From Jatrophihabitans_A sp035248685 (lineage in GTDB: Bacteria; Actinomycetota; Actinomycetes; Mycobacteriales; Jatrophihabitantaceae), in assembly GCA_035248685.1 (NCBI GenBank), contig DATFHF010000080.1, positions 5,830 through 69,829 of the forward strand: a stretch of DNA of 64,000 nt, read 5' to 3'. The position numbers were made by a program, and so were the translations under genes. Below the pieces are notes generated by a model that saw nothing but the letters and a program-made list of their open reading frames with translations, was not told where the DNA came from and searched no databases. Within the stretch, counting starts at the first letter, position 1, and every line of letters starts with the position of its first letter. Positions 8,653 through 17,700 of this stretch are shown piece by piece.

Positions 8653-9930
8653 TCATGCCGCGTCGCCGATGTTGGCCGGCAGCTCGGCCAGGCCACGGAA
8701 TTGTGGGGTGTCGGCCTTCCATCGGTACGGACGGCCGGCGTCGAGGTGAAGGTCCGGGATCCGGCGACACAGCGCCGCATAGGCGACCGCGGTGATCAGC
8801 TGGGCCAGCGGAGCGCCGAGGCAGCGATGAATTCCGATGCCGAAGCCCACATGCCGAGAGTCGCCTCGGGTGATGTCAATTCGATCGGGGTTGGGCCACC
8901 GATCGGGATCCCGATTGGCCGCACCGCGAGCGAGGTAGACCAGTTCCCCTGCCCTTATAGTGACTCCGGCGATTTCCACGTCGCGGGTGGCTAACCGGTG
9001 GGTGAGCTGAACCGAGGCGTCGAACCGCAGGACCTCCTCCACCGCGTCGGGTACCAGGTCGGGCCTGGTCTTCAGCAACTCCCACTGGTCGCGCTGCTGC
9101 ATGAGTCCGAGCAGCCCGTTGGTGATGAGGTCCATCGTGGTCCCGAAGGATGCCAGCGGAAGCAGCATCAGGTGCGCGAACATCTCGGCGTCGGTGAGCT
9201 TTTGGGCACTGTCGAGGCCCTGGTCCCGCGCATAACCGATGATCTTGGTAGCCAGATCGTCCTTCGGTATTCGGATACGGTCCTCCACCAGCTGGCCAAG
9301 GAACGGCAGGAGCTCATTGAACGCCTGTGCCGCGGGGCTGCCGGCCTTGGCCACGATCGCTGGATCGACGCCGAGGAACACCCGCTGCATGGCGCGGATC
9401 TCATACCACCAGTCGGTAAGGATCTTGCCGTCGGACACCGGCAGGCCGTACCAGGCGGCCAATGTTTCACCGGGTAGCTTGTAGGCGAAGTCGACGACCA
9501 GGTCGAAGGATTGCTTGGACAGCAGGCCTGCGATGGCGCCGGATACGATCTGCTCGACTCGGTCTTGCAGCCCCCGGAGGCTGGCCGGCCGGAACTCATT
9601 CAGCAGCAGCCGTCGAATGCGCGTGTGATCAGGCGCATCGCGGAACAGCATCCATTCCGGCGCGATGTCCATGAAGTGCCGCATCTCGTCGGAAGCATCC
9701 GGGCCGACGCCGCCGGAGACCATCGCGCCGAGCCGGTGTGAGGAGTAGGTCTCCGGATCCACGTGGGCCGCGTACACGTCCGAATGCCGGGTCACCAGCC
9801 ATCCGTTGATCTTGTCATCCCAAAGCACCGGCGCTTGCTCTCGCAACAAGGAATACGTGGGATAAGGATCGACGAGAAAATCGTGGTCGAAAAGATCGAC
9901 CTGCAACGCGGTAGAGCTGTTTTCAGGCAT
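8653..9930 (-). CDS. Cytochrome P450 with atypical I-helix, first gene of the leftward operon
   Basis: A 425-residue P450. The haem loop is FGIGIHRCLG with the Cys ligand, and ExxR is EEVLR. The I-helix reads LASFGTT where most P450s have AGxE/DTT, so the acidic residue before the conserved Thr is replaced by Gly. I place the start at ATG 9930, which has AGGGAG upstream; an ATG seven codons earlier at 9951 lacks a clear ribosome-binding site. It heads an operon whose next genes are ALDH, Trp halogenase, flavin reductase and A-PCP. P450s encoded with a free A-PCP often beta-hydroxylate the carrier-bound amino acid, which would suit a beta-hydroxytryptophan route. The non-standard I-helix leaves the chemistry open. 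Confidence 0.92.
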   Translation of the reverse strand: MPENSSTALQVDLFDHDFLVDPYPTYSLLREQAPVLWDDKINGWLVTRHSDVYAAHVDPETYSSHRLGAMVSGGVGPDASDEMRHFMDIAPEWMLFRDAPDHTRIRRLLLNEFRPASLRGLQDRVEQIVSGAIAGLLSKQSFDLVVDFAYKLPGETLAAWYGLPVSDGKILTDWWYEIRAMQRVFLGVDPAIVAKAGSPAAQAFNELLPFLGQLVEDRIRIPKDDLATKIIGYARDQGLDSAQKLTDAEMFAHLMLLPLASFGTTMDLITNGLLGLMQQRDQWELLKTRPDLVPDAVEEVLRFDASVQLTHRLATRDVEIAGVTIRAGELVYLARGAANRDPDRWPNPDRIDITRGDSRHVGFGIGIHRCLGAPLAQLITAVAYAALCRRIPDLHLDAGRPYRWKADTPQFRGLAELPANIGDAA

Positions 9931-10287
9931 GAGTGAACGCTCCCTATACATGAGAGTGCGTACAGGAATTAGAAGCCAGCAGCGCGATAGTTGCGCACCG
10001 CCAAGCTATGGATCTGCTATGACGTAACGCACGGTCTAAGGTAGGTATGCATTTTAGCGCTCAGGCAGACCAATAATGGGATACACCAGCTCTAACGCTT
10101 ATGCAAGCTCTCAAAATTGTTGGCATTGATCGGTACGATGCGAGAATTTCGCAAGGGCGTGCCTGGGCGCGCTGCGAGTGGAGTGCAATCACACACATCG
10201 AGCCCACATCGCGAATTCGCTGCGTCGGCGCGGGTCACTCCAGGCGTGGCTGGCACCGACCGAGGCGCCAAAAAGGAGGGCCGTCGC
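9931..10287. promoter_or_regulatory. 357-bp divergent promoter region of the NRPS cluster
   Basis: This stretch separates the leftward halogenase operon from the rightward NRPS operon and is visibly poorer in G and C than its surroundings, as expected for a control region. It should hold the promoters of both operons and is the natural place for binding of a pathway regulator such as the LmbU-type protein at 29206. I see no convincing open reading frame in it and no long perfect palindrome. The reading frame that continues upstream of the luciferase-like gene start at 10288 has non-coding composition. Confidence 0.55.
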
Positions 10288-11349
10288 ATGAACCAACCGT
10301 TGGGCGTTCAGATAGCGCCGTGGACGTCCGCCCGCGAGGTCTACGAGTCGGCATCCCTGCTGGGCAAGGCCTTCGAAGTGGTGTGGGTGCCGGACCAGCT
10401 GCTGGCGCGTAACGCCTACGTGCTGCTGGCAGCCCTGGCGGCATCGGGCCGGGTTGGCGTGGCCAGCGGCGTCGCGGTTCCACTCGGCCGCAACCCAGTG
10501 GAGCTCGCCTCGGCGATGGCGACCATCGCCGAGCTCGTCCCGGTGGACCGGCCGGTGCTAATGGGGATGGGTGCCGGCGGTCCGCTGGTGTCGAGCATGT
10601 TCGTCAAGCGCGGAGCGACCGACCTGCTGGGCGAGGCTATCGGCTTGATCCGACGGCTGTGGGCCGGGGAACAGGTCACGCTGGGCGACTACCCGATGAT
10701 CACCAGCCGGCTCTGCTGGCGCGCCGACGCGACTGCCCGGCTCGGCTATCCGGTGCCAAGGAATATTCCGATCGTGCTAGCCGTCGGGGGTCCGCGAACC
10801 CTGCGGCTGGTCGAGGATGCCGCCGACGGCTTGCTGTGCACCAGCACGTTCCCGAGACTGTCGTACGCGGCTCTGGCGGCCGGCAGCGACGGTATCACCA
10901 CAATCCGGGAACTGGTTGCCAGGCGTGCGCAGGTGGATCGTCCGCTCCGGCTGGTGTACGGCCTGAACTGCTGCGTTTCGGCGAATCGGGGGCACGCCCG
11001 CGCATTCGCCCGCCGGCAGGTGGCACTGATCCTCGGCAATCCGGCGTTGCGCGCCGAGTTGGCGGCGGCTGGTCTGGATCCGGCAGCCACTGCCGCGGTC
11101 CGGGCCGCGTTCACCAGCGGCGGCGGACTGGACGAGGCCGCCCAGCGCTTGCCGGAGGAGGTAGTGGACGCATTCGTGGTCGCCGGCGAACCGCAAGAGT
11201 GTGCCGAGCGCCTGACCAACACGGTGGCGATCGCCCGCCGAGCCGGCTTCACCGACTTCTACCTGGGCGCCCCGCTGGGCCCCGACCTGCACGAGGCGGC
11301 CCGCCTGCTGGTCGACGTCGTCGTCCCTCAGGTGTGGCCGGCGGCCTGA
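10288..11349 (+). CDS. Luciferase-like monooxygenase/oxidoreductase (LLM class) 1
   Basis: A 353-residue protein of the bacterial luciferase-like superfamily, which uses FMN or F420. It has the family features of a TIM-barrel opening (GVQIAPW), a strand leading to VWVPDQ, the segment VGVASGVAVPLGRNPVELA (the usual place of the 'T-x-R-x-P' strand) and the conserved glycine-rich MGMGAGGP. The start at ATG 10288 has an AAAAGGAGGG ribosome-binding site; the reading frame is open further upstream, but with non-coding composition. It is the first gene of the rightward NRPS operon and is followed 25 bases later by the amidotransferase. LLM enzymes in peptide clusters oxidise or reduce carrier-bound or released intermediates. 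Cofactor and substrate cannot be told here. Confidence 0.88.
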   Translation: MNQPLGVQIAPWTSAREVYESASLLGKAFEVVWVPDQLLARNAYVLLAALAASGRVGVASGVAVPLGRNPVELASAMATIAELVPVDRPVLMGMGAGGPLVSSMFVKRGATDLLGEAIGLIRRLWAGEQVTLGDYPMITSRLCWRADATARLGYPVPRNIPIVLAVGGPRTLRLVEDAADGLLCTSTFPRLSYAALAAGSDGITTIRELVARRAQVDRPLRLVYGLNCCVSANRGHARAFARRQVALILGNPALRAELAAAGLDPAATAAVRAAFTSGGGLDEAAQRLPEEVVDAFVVAGEPQECAERLTNTVAIARRAGFTDFYLGAPLGPDLHEAARLLVDVVVPQVWPAA

Positions 11350-11374
11350 CTCGGCAACCCCACCGGAGGGCGGT

Positions 11375-13216
11375 ATGTGCGGCATCACCGGCTGGATTTG
11401 CTACGACCGCGACCTGAGCGGCCAGCACGACGTGTTGGCCGCGATGACCACCGCGATGGCCTGCCGAGGCCCGGACGCCAGCGGCATCTGGACGGACCGG
11501 CACGTCCTGCTGGGCCATCGCCGGCTGGCCGTCATCGACATCGACGGCGGCAGCCAACCGATGTCGGAGGACACCCCCCAGGGTGCCGTCACGCTGGTTT
11601 TCAGCGGCGAGATCTATAACTTCGTCGAACTGCGCGCAGAGCTGACCGGGCTCGGCCAGCGGTTCCGCACCGCGAGCGACACCGAGGTGGTGCTGCGTGG
11701 CTACCTGTGCTGGGGCGACCAGCTCGCCCAGCGGCTTAATGGCATGTTCGCCTTCGCCGTTTGGGATGCCCGGCAACAGCGGTTGCTCCTGGTCCGCGAC
11801 CGGCTCGGCATCAAACCGCTGTACCTGATGGAGATACCGGCCGGCCTCCTGTTTGGTTCCGAGCCCAAGGCGATCCTGGCCAACCCGGCCGCCCCACGGC
11901 GCGTCGACGCCGATGGCCTTCGAGAGTGGCTGGCCTTCGTGATGACACCGCGGCACGCGATCTGGTCAGGGATGCAGCAGGTCGAGCCCGGCACGACGAT
12001 CGTGGTAGACCGCACCGGCCTTCGTGAACGTGCCTACTGGCGTCTGGAAGCCCGCCCGCACACTGACGACTTGGCGGCCACCGAGGCGCACGTCCGGTCG
12101 TGCCTGCAGGACACGGTTGCCCGGCAGCTGGTGGCCGATGTGCCCCGCTGCGTACTGCTGTCCGGTGGCCTGGATTCCGGCGCGCTAGCTGCCCTGTCGG
12201 CCACGGCGCTGCGGCCAGAGCAAGTCCGCACGTTCTCGGTCGACTTCGTCGGGCGCACCGAGTCGTTTGTCCCGGACGACCTGCGCAGCACGCCCGACGC
12301 GCCGTATGTGCAGGCAGTAGTCGCCCGGGCCGGCTCTGAGCACGCCGATATCGTGCTCGATGCGCGCGGTGTGGCCGACCCGCAGGTCAGGCGCGCCGCG
12401 GTAACGGCCCGGGACCTGCCAGTTGGCTTCGGCGAGATGGACTTCTCGCTGTACCTGCTATTTCGTGCGATCCGGGAGCGCTCCACGGTCGCACTGTCCG
12501 GAGAGGTTTCTGACGAACTGTTCGGCGGGTACCGGCAGTTCCACGACGAGCGGATTCGCCGGATGCCAGAGTTTCCGTGGATCGCGATCAATGCCGGGCC
12601 GTTCGACCGCGCAAGCACCGGCATCGACCGGTCCCTGCTCAACCTGCTTGACGTCGAGGGCTACCGACGGGACCGGTACGCCGAGGCCGTCGCTGGCATC
12701 GACCGGCTACCCACCGACACCGGGGACGAATACCAGATGCGGATCTTGAGCCACCTTCACCTGACTCGCTTCGTCCGCTTCCTGCTGGAGCGCAAGGACC
12801 GGCTGAGCATGGCGGTCGGGCTGGAGGTGCGGGTGCCGTTCGGTGACCACCGACTGGTCGAGTACGTCTACAACGCGCCCTGGGCGCACAAGACGGCGGA
12901 CGGGCGGGAGAAGAGCCTGCTGCGGGCCGCCGTTCGAGACTTGCTGCCGGCAACCGTGCTGAACCGATCCAAGGCGGCCTATCCGTCCATCCAGGCGGCT
13001 GAGTACATCGGCGAACTCCAGCGGCAGGCCGCCGACCTGCTAGCCGACCCCGGCCACGACGCACTCGCACTCATCGACCGGGACTGGTTGGCCAAGACCG
13101 TGCGGCGCGACCCGGCCGGCATTGAAAAACCCCACCGGCTCGGCCTAGAACGTGCGCTCGACCTCGCAGTGTGGTTTGACATCTACCGGCCCACGGTGAT
13201 GCTTGATATCGGGTGA
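11375..13216 (+). CDS. Asparagine-synthetase-like glutamine amidotransferase
   Basis: A 613-residue AsnB-type protein. Cys2 (MCGITGW) is the N-terminal nucleophile of the class II glutaminase domain, followed by RGPD, and the synthetase domain carries the PP-loop SGGLDSG near residue 265 and a later SGEVSDELFGGY segment. All catalytic landmarks are present, so it should transfer ammonia from glutamine to an adenylated carboxylate. In secondary metabolite clusters such enzymes make Asn, turn a terminal carboxylate into an amide, or form amide or lactam bonds. Sitting between two luciferase-like genes in an NRPS operon, I expect it to amidate a pathway acid rather than to serve primary metabolism. 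GGAGGG precedes the start. Confidence 0.93.
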   Translation: MCGITGWICYDRDLSGQHDVLAAMTTAMACRGPDASGIWTDRHVLLGHRRLAVIDIDGGSQPMSEDTPQGAVTLVFSGEIYNFVELRAELTGLGQRFRTASDTEVVLRGYLCWGDQLAQRLNGMFAFAVWDARQQRLLLVRDRLGIKPLYLMEIPAGLLFGSEPKAILANPAAPRRVDADGLREWLAFVMTPRHAIWSGMQQVEPGTTIVVDRTGLRERAYWRLEARPHTDDLAATEAHVRSCLQDTVARQLVADVPRCVLLSGGLDSGALAALSATALRPEQVRTFSVDFVGRTESFVPDDLRSTPDAPYVQAVVARAGSEHADIVLDARGVADPQVRRAAVTARDLPVGFGEMDFSLYLLFRAIRERSTVALSGEVSDELFGGYRQFHDERIRRMPEFPWIAINAGPFDRASTGIDRSLLNLLDVEGYRRDRYAEAVAGIDRLPTDTGDEYQMRILSHLHLTRFVRFLLERKDRLSMAVGLEVRVPFGDHRLVEYVYNAPWAHKTADGREKSLLRAAVRDLLPATVLNRSKAAYPSIQAAEYIGELQRQAADLLADPGHDALALIDRDWLAKTVRRDPAGIEKPHRLGLERALDLAVWFDIYRPTVMLDIG

Positions 13217-13479
13217 GGAGATCCCGCTTCGCGGTTTGTCCCGCCGGCGAGACAAACGCTGTGGCGCGACGACTCGAAAATCGGCTGGCGGTACAGCCGC
13301 TAAGGCCGTTTGTTCAGAAATTCAGCAGTCAGGTTGCTTTTCGAAAGGCGTATGCGGCGATAGGGTTGTGCGCTCACATTTAGCGTGCTCGGTTGGTGCA
13401 GGGTGATCACCTCTTAAATGCCTTCGCACCCGGTCTCGTGCGTCCATGAGGCCCAGAGAATGAATTCGAATGGAGCGTC
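13217..13479 (+). other. 263-bp gap with two hairpins
   Basis: The space between the amidotransferase and the second luciferase-like gene carries no supported gene. Two short perfect hairpins are visible. GTTTGTC at 13234-13240 pairs with GACAAAC at 13251-13257, and CGGCTG at 13282-13287 pairs with CAGCCG at 13294-13299. Neither is followed by a run of T, so a factor-independent terminator is not clear. They may mark an internal processing or attenuation site, or a new promoter for the downstream synthetase genes. Confidence 0.35.
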
Positions 13480-14496
13480 GTGAAGTTTGGACTCGGAACC
13501 GGCCGGACCCTGAACGCGAAAGATGCGGCCGAACTTGCGAGCGTCGCCGACCGCCTCGGCTACGACCACTGCACCTTCATCGAATCGCAAATCCTGTGTC
13601 GCGACTCGACAGTGATGATGGCGCTGGCAGCAGCCCGCACCACGCGCATCCGCATCGGGCACGCGGTAACCAACCCGTATGTCCGGCATGCCGCCGTGCT
13701 CGCGAACGCGATCGCCACCGTTGACGAGGTCGCGTCCGGCCGGGCCTTCCTCGGCATCGGCGCCGGCGGCAGCTCGGTGGCGATGGTCGGCAGCAATCCG
13801 CGGCCGCTCACCGAACTGGCCCGCTACGTCGACTTCTTCCGTGATTTCACCGCCGGCAAAGAGGCCAGCTGGCATGGCCTGAGCCTGCGGTCTGAATGGT
13901 CACGGCGGGATATTCCAGTGTTGATCGGCACGCACGGCGCGAAGAGCTGCGAGTTGGCCGGGCAAATCGCCGACGGGGTGTTTCTGCCCGGCCTCATCCC
14001 GGAGATCGCCGGCTGGAAGCGCGAACGGGTGGCGACCGGGGCCGCCCGGTCGGGTCGGAGCCTTGCCGACCTGGAGGCATGGAGCCGGGGAGCCATCTTC
14101 GTCGACGAGGATGTGGACCGCGCCCGGGAGTACGTGCGTTCGTACGCGGCGACCTCCGCCTTCTTCCTGTGGCGGTCGGTGCTCAACCGGCCGTCGGCCA
14201 GCAGCGACGCGCTGCGCAACGCGCTGCCGGAATCGATGGTGGACGAGATGGCGCAACTTGCCCAGCGATACGACTGGAGCCAGCATGAGGCGGTCGGCGC
14301 ACCGCACGCGGCGGAACTGTCCGCCCAGCTGGTGGACGCCTTCGCCATCTACGGTCCACCGGAGCTCTGCGTCGAACGGCTGCTCGCACTGCAGGGACTG
14401 GGCGTCGACCGGGTATCCCTGGTGCTCTACGGCGTTCCGGACCAGCAGGCCATGGTGACCCGATTCGTCACCGAAGTCGCCGAGCGACTGCGCTAG
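13480..14496 (+). CDS. Luciferase-like oxidoreductase (LLM class, F420-type) 2
   Basis: A 338-residue protein that opens directly into the barrel (MKFGLGTGRT) and has the strand pattern of F420-dependent methylene-tetrahydromethanopterin-reductase-like enzymes: TRIRIGHAVTNPYVRH and then ATVDEVASGRAFLGIGAGGSS. The C-terminal GPPELCVERL segment is also typical. It is only distantly similar to the first luciferase-like protein at 10288, so the pair are probably not a recent duplication. Start is GTG at 13480 with GGAG five bases upstream. F420-dependent members reduce or oxidise C=N and C=C bonds, so action on a thiazoline or on a dehydro amino acid is conceivable. Confidence 0.88.
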   Translation: MKFGLGTGRTLNAKDAAELASVADRLGYDHCTFIESQILCRDSTVMMALAAARTTRIRIGHAVTNPYVRHAAVLANAIATVDEVASGRAFLGIGAGGSSVAMVGSNPRPLTELARYVDFFRDFTAGKEASWHGLSLRSEWSRRDIPVLIGTHGAKSCELAGQIADGVFLPGLIPEIAGWKRERVATGAARSGRSLADLEAWSRGAIFVDEDVDRAREYVRSYAATSAFFLWRSVLNRPSASSDALRNALPESMVDEMAQLAQRYDWSQHEAVGAPHAAELSAQLVDAFAIYGPPELCVERLLALQGLGVDRVSLVLYGVPDQQAMVTRFVTEVAERLR

Positions 14497-14532
14497 CCGA
14501 GAAGCCGCCCTAGCAGCGGGACAGGACATCAG

Positions 14533-14715
14533 ATGCCATTCATCACCGTGCTCGCCATCCGGGGCCGCAGCGTGGAGCAGCGCCGCGCGTTCGCGGCCGA
14601 AGTAACCAAGCTCGCGGTCGATTGCTTCGGCGCCAGGCCCGAAGAGGTCAGGGTCCACTTCGTCGAGATGGATCCGAGCGAGTTCGCCCGAGGCGGCCAG
14701 CTCATGTCCGACTAG
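14533..14715 (+). CDS. 4-oxalocrotonate tautomerase family protein
   Basis: A 60-residue protein starting MPFITV, so removal of Met exposes Pro1, the catalytic base of the tautomerase superfamily. Size and the ending HFVEMDPSEFARGG agree with 4-OT monomers, which assemble as hexamers. It is the only small gene between the second luciferase-like gene and the large synthetase, and stops ten bases before the synthetase start, so it is in the operon. Tautomerases inside peptide clusters are uncommon. It could equilibrate a keto-enol or imine-enamine intermediate made by the oxidoreductases. An Arg at residue 10 (IRGR) is near the position of the substrate-binding Arg11 in classic 4-OT. Confidence 0.85.
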   Translation: MPFITVLAIRGRSVEQRRAFAAEVTKLAVDCFGARPEEVRVHFVEMDPSEFARGGQLMSD

Positions 14716-14724
14716 GAGGCCGGG

Positions 14725-17700
14725 ATGTACCCACCGACCAGAGATCAACGACGAACCTGGTTCCTGCACGAACTGCACCCGGCCAATCCCGTTTTCACGG
14801 TGGCGGAACTGGTGACTGTCACCGGTCCGCTCTCGCAGGAGCGAATGCGTGCGGCGGTCGCGGCCCTCACCAGCCGGCACGACGCATTGCGAACCAGCTT
14901 CAGCAGCCAGAACAACCAGTTGAGGGCAACCGTGCTGGACGCGGTCGAGCCACCAGTCAGCTTCGAAGAGGGCACCGGTGACGTGGCGGAATGGGCACGA
15001 GCCGCCGCCCGGAAGCCGTTCGATGCCGCTTCCCATCCGCTGTTCCGGCTGCGGGTTCGCTCAACCGGTCCGAACGAGCATGCCCTCTTGTTCTGCGCCG
15101 ACCGCCTGATCGCCGACGAGGCGGCGCTGCCGACCATCCTGCGGGAGCTCGGGCAGCTCTACGCGGCCGAGGTGACCGGTCGGCCGGTCGACCTGCCTGC
15201 CGAGCGCGGCTACGCCGAGGTGGCCCGGGCCGAGCATGTCCGGTTGGCTGACCCAGCCGCGGCGCACCGACTGGAGGCCCGGGTCGCGGAGCTATCCGGG
15301 CTGCCGGGTGGCATCGAATTGCCCGCCGACCGGTTGCGGCCGCCTCGGCTCAGCTTCGCCGGCGACCGACTGACCCGGCACCTCCCCCGTTCTGTCGCAG
15401 CCGACCTCGCTGCCTGCGCCGCCGCGCACCGGGCCGGCCCGGAGCACGTCCTACTCGCCGCGCTGGCGACGCTGGTCGCCCGCTACGCCGGCGTCGCCGA
15501 GGTGCTGCTCGCCGTGCCGCACAGTTCGGCCGCCGTCGGACCGTCCGAGGTCGGGGTGTTGCGCGTCAATCTCGGTGACGATCCCCCGTTCACGTCGGTG
15601 ATCGGCCGAGTGGCGGCCGCGATGTCCGATCCGACAGGTCGGGAGTTCCCGTTTGCCCTGCTCGTGGAACGGCTCACCGCCGACCGTGACCTGAGCCTTC
15701 GCCCGCTCTGCCAGCTGGCGTTCGCGATGCGCCCCACACTGAGCTGGGATCTCCCGGACGCCCGAGTGGACCGGCATCTCCTCGGCAATGGCACGAGCCT
15801 GTACGACATGAGCTGGTCGGTCTCGATCGACGATGCCGTGCTGGCCGTCGACTACGACGCTGACCTGTTCGCCCCCGGCACGGTGGATCGGATGGTTACG
15901 AGCTATCTGACGTTGCTCACCGGCGCGCTCACCGAGCCTGCGACCTCGGTGGGCGCCCTGCCGCTGCTCGACCGGGCGGAGTCATGCCGCATCTTGGACC
16001 TGTCGGTGGGCACCGAGCGAGACATCGGACACGACGTAATGGTGCATGAGCAGATCACCGCCCAGGCCAAGCGCCGGCCAGACGCCGTCGCGCTGACCGC
16101 CGGCTCGGAGCGGCTCGGCTACCGCGAGCTCAACCGGCGCGCCAACGAGATCGCGAATCACTTGCATGCGACGGGCTGTGGCCTGCAGACCCCCATCGGG
16201 ATCTGCTTACCGCGTTCGATCGAGATGGTGGTGGCGGTGCTCGGTGTGCTCAAGGCAGGCAATGCCCCGGTGCTTCTCGACCCGGTCCACCCGACCCGCC
16301 GGCTCGCAGCCATGCTGGATGACTCGCGGGCACCGTTCGTCCTCACCTCGGCTGCGCTGCTGCCCGGCCTGCCGGACGGGTACGGCGGTACCGTCTGCTG
16401 CCTGGACCGCGACGAGGAGCTCATCGCACGCGCTGGCGACAGTGAGCCGCCTGCCTGGTCGCATCCGGCAGCGCTCTGCCAGATCGCCTACACCTCGGGA
16501 TCCACTGGCGAGCCGCGCGGCATCGCGTTCCAGCATGGCCCGGTCCGGCAGGTCGCCTTTGCCACCCAGCAGTCCTACTCACTGACCGAGCAAGACCAGG
16601 GCAGTTGGGTGTCGGCCCCCGGTTTCGGCATTTCGTTCGTCAATGAGCTGTGGCCCTTCCTGACCATCGGCGCCACGGTGCACATCGCCGACGAGCAGAC
16701 AACCAGCTCGCCGTTCCGGCTGCGCGACTGGCTCGTCGAGCGCGGGGTCACCGTGAGCGTGTTAGCCAAGGCGCTGGCCGAACGGGTGTGCGCGGCCGAC
16801 TGGCCGGCCGACGCTGCGCTGCGGGTGCTGATGGTTTCTGGTGAGCGCTCGGGCTGGCTGCCCGCTACCGTCCCGTTCGAGATCGTGACGATCTACGGCT
16901 CCACCGAGACGACGAATGCCACCAGCTGCCTGGACGATGCCGCAGGCTGGCGTCACACGCCACGCAGCATCCCACCGGACCAGCGCCGCAGCGCCACCGC
17001 CCCGGTCGGCCGTCCGGTGACGAACGCACGCGTCTACCTGCTCGATGACCGGTTACAGCTGGTGCCGATCGGGGTGACTGGCGCTGTTCACGTCGGCGGC
17101 AGGCTGATCCAGGGCGGCTACCTGAACCGAGCGGCCGCTACCGCGGGGAAGTGGCTGCCTGACCCGTATGCCGGATGTCCGGGTGCCCGGATGGTGGCCA
17201 CCGGTGACCTGGGTCGCCGGTTGCCGGACGGCGCCATCGAGATCCTTGGCCGGTCCGACGAGCAGATCAGCCTGAACGGTTATCGGATCGAGCTGGGTGA
17301 GGTCACCGCCCGGCTTTCGGCCCATCCGTCGGTACGCCAGGCGGCCGTGATCGTCGCCGAGCCAGCGTCGGAAGGGCGGCGACTAATCGGCTACGTGGTG
17401 CCAGAACCGAACCGGCGTCCGACCAGCTCCGATCTGCGCGAGATGCTCGGCGAGGAGTTACCGGCTTATATGGTGCCCAGCGCCTTCGTCATGATCGAGG
17501 CGTTACCGATGTTGCCGAACCGCAAGGTCGACAGCCGGGCGCTGCCGAGGCCCGGGCTGGCTCCGGACGAGGCCCGCGAGCAGGTGGAACCGTCCGATGC
17601 CACGCAACGGCGCCTGGCCGACATCTGGTGCTCGGTGTTGCACCGCGAACGGGTCGGTATCCGGGACAACTACTTCGAAATCGGCGGCGATTCCCTCACC

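Noticed and set aside
13234..13257. Hairpin as a factor-independent terminator
   Set aside because: No T-run follows, and the genes on both sides look like one operon; kept only as a noted hairpin.
13900..15036. 378-codon reverse open frame spanning the LLM2, tautomerase and NRPS start
   Set aside because: It is antisense to three well-supported genes and shows no family motif.
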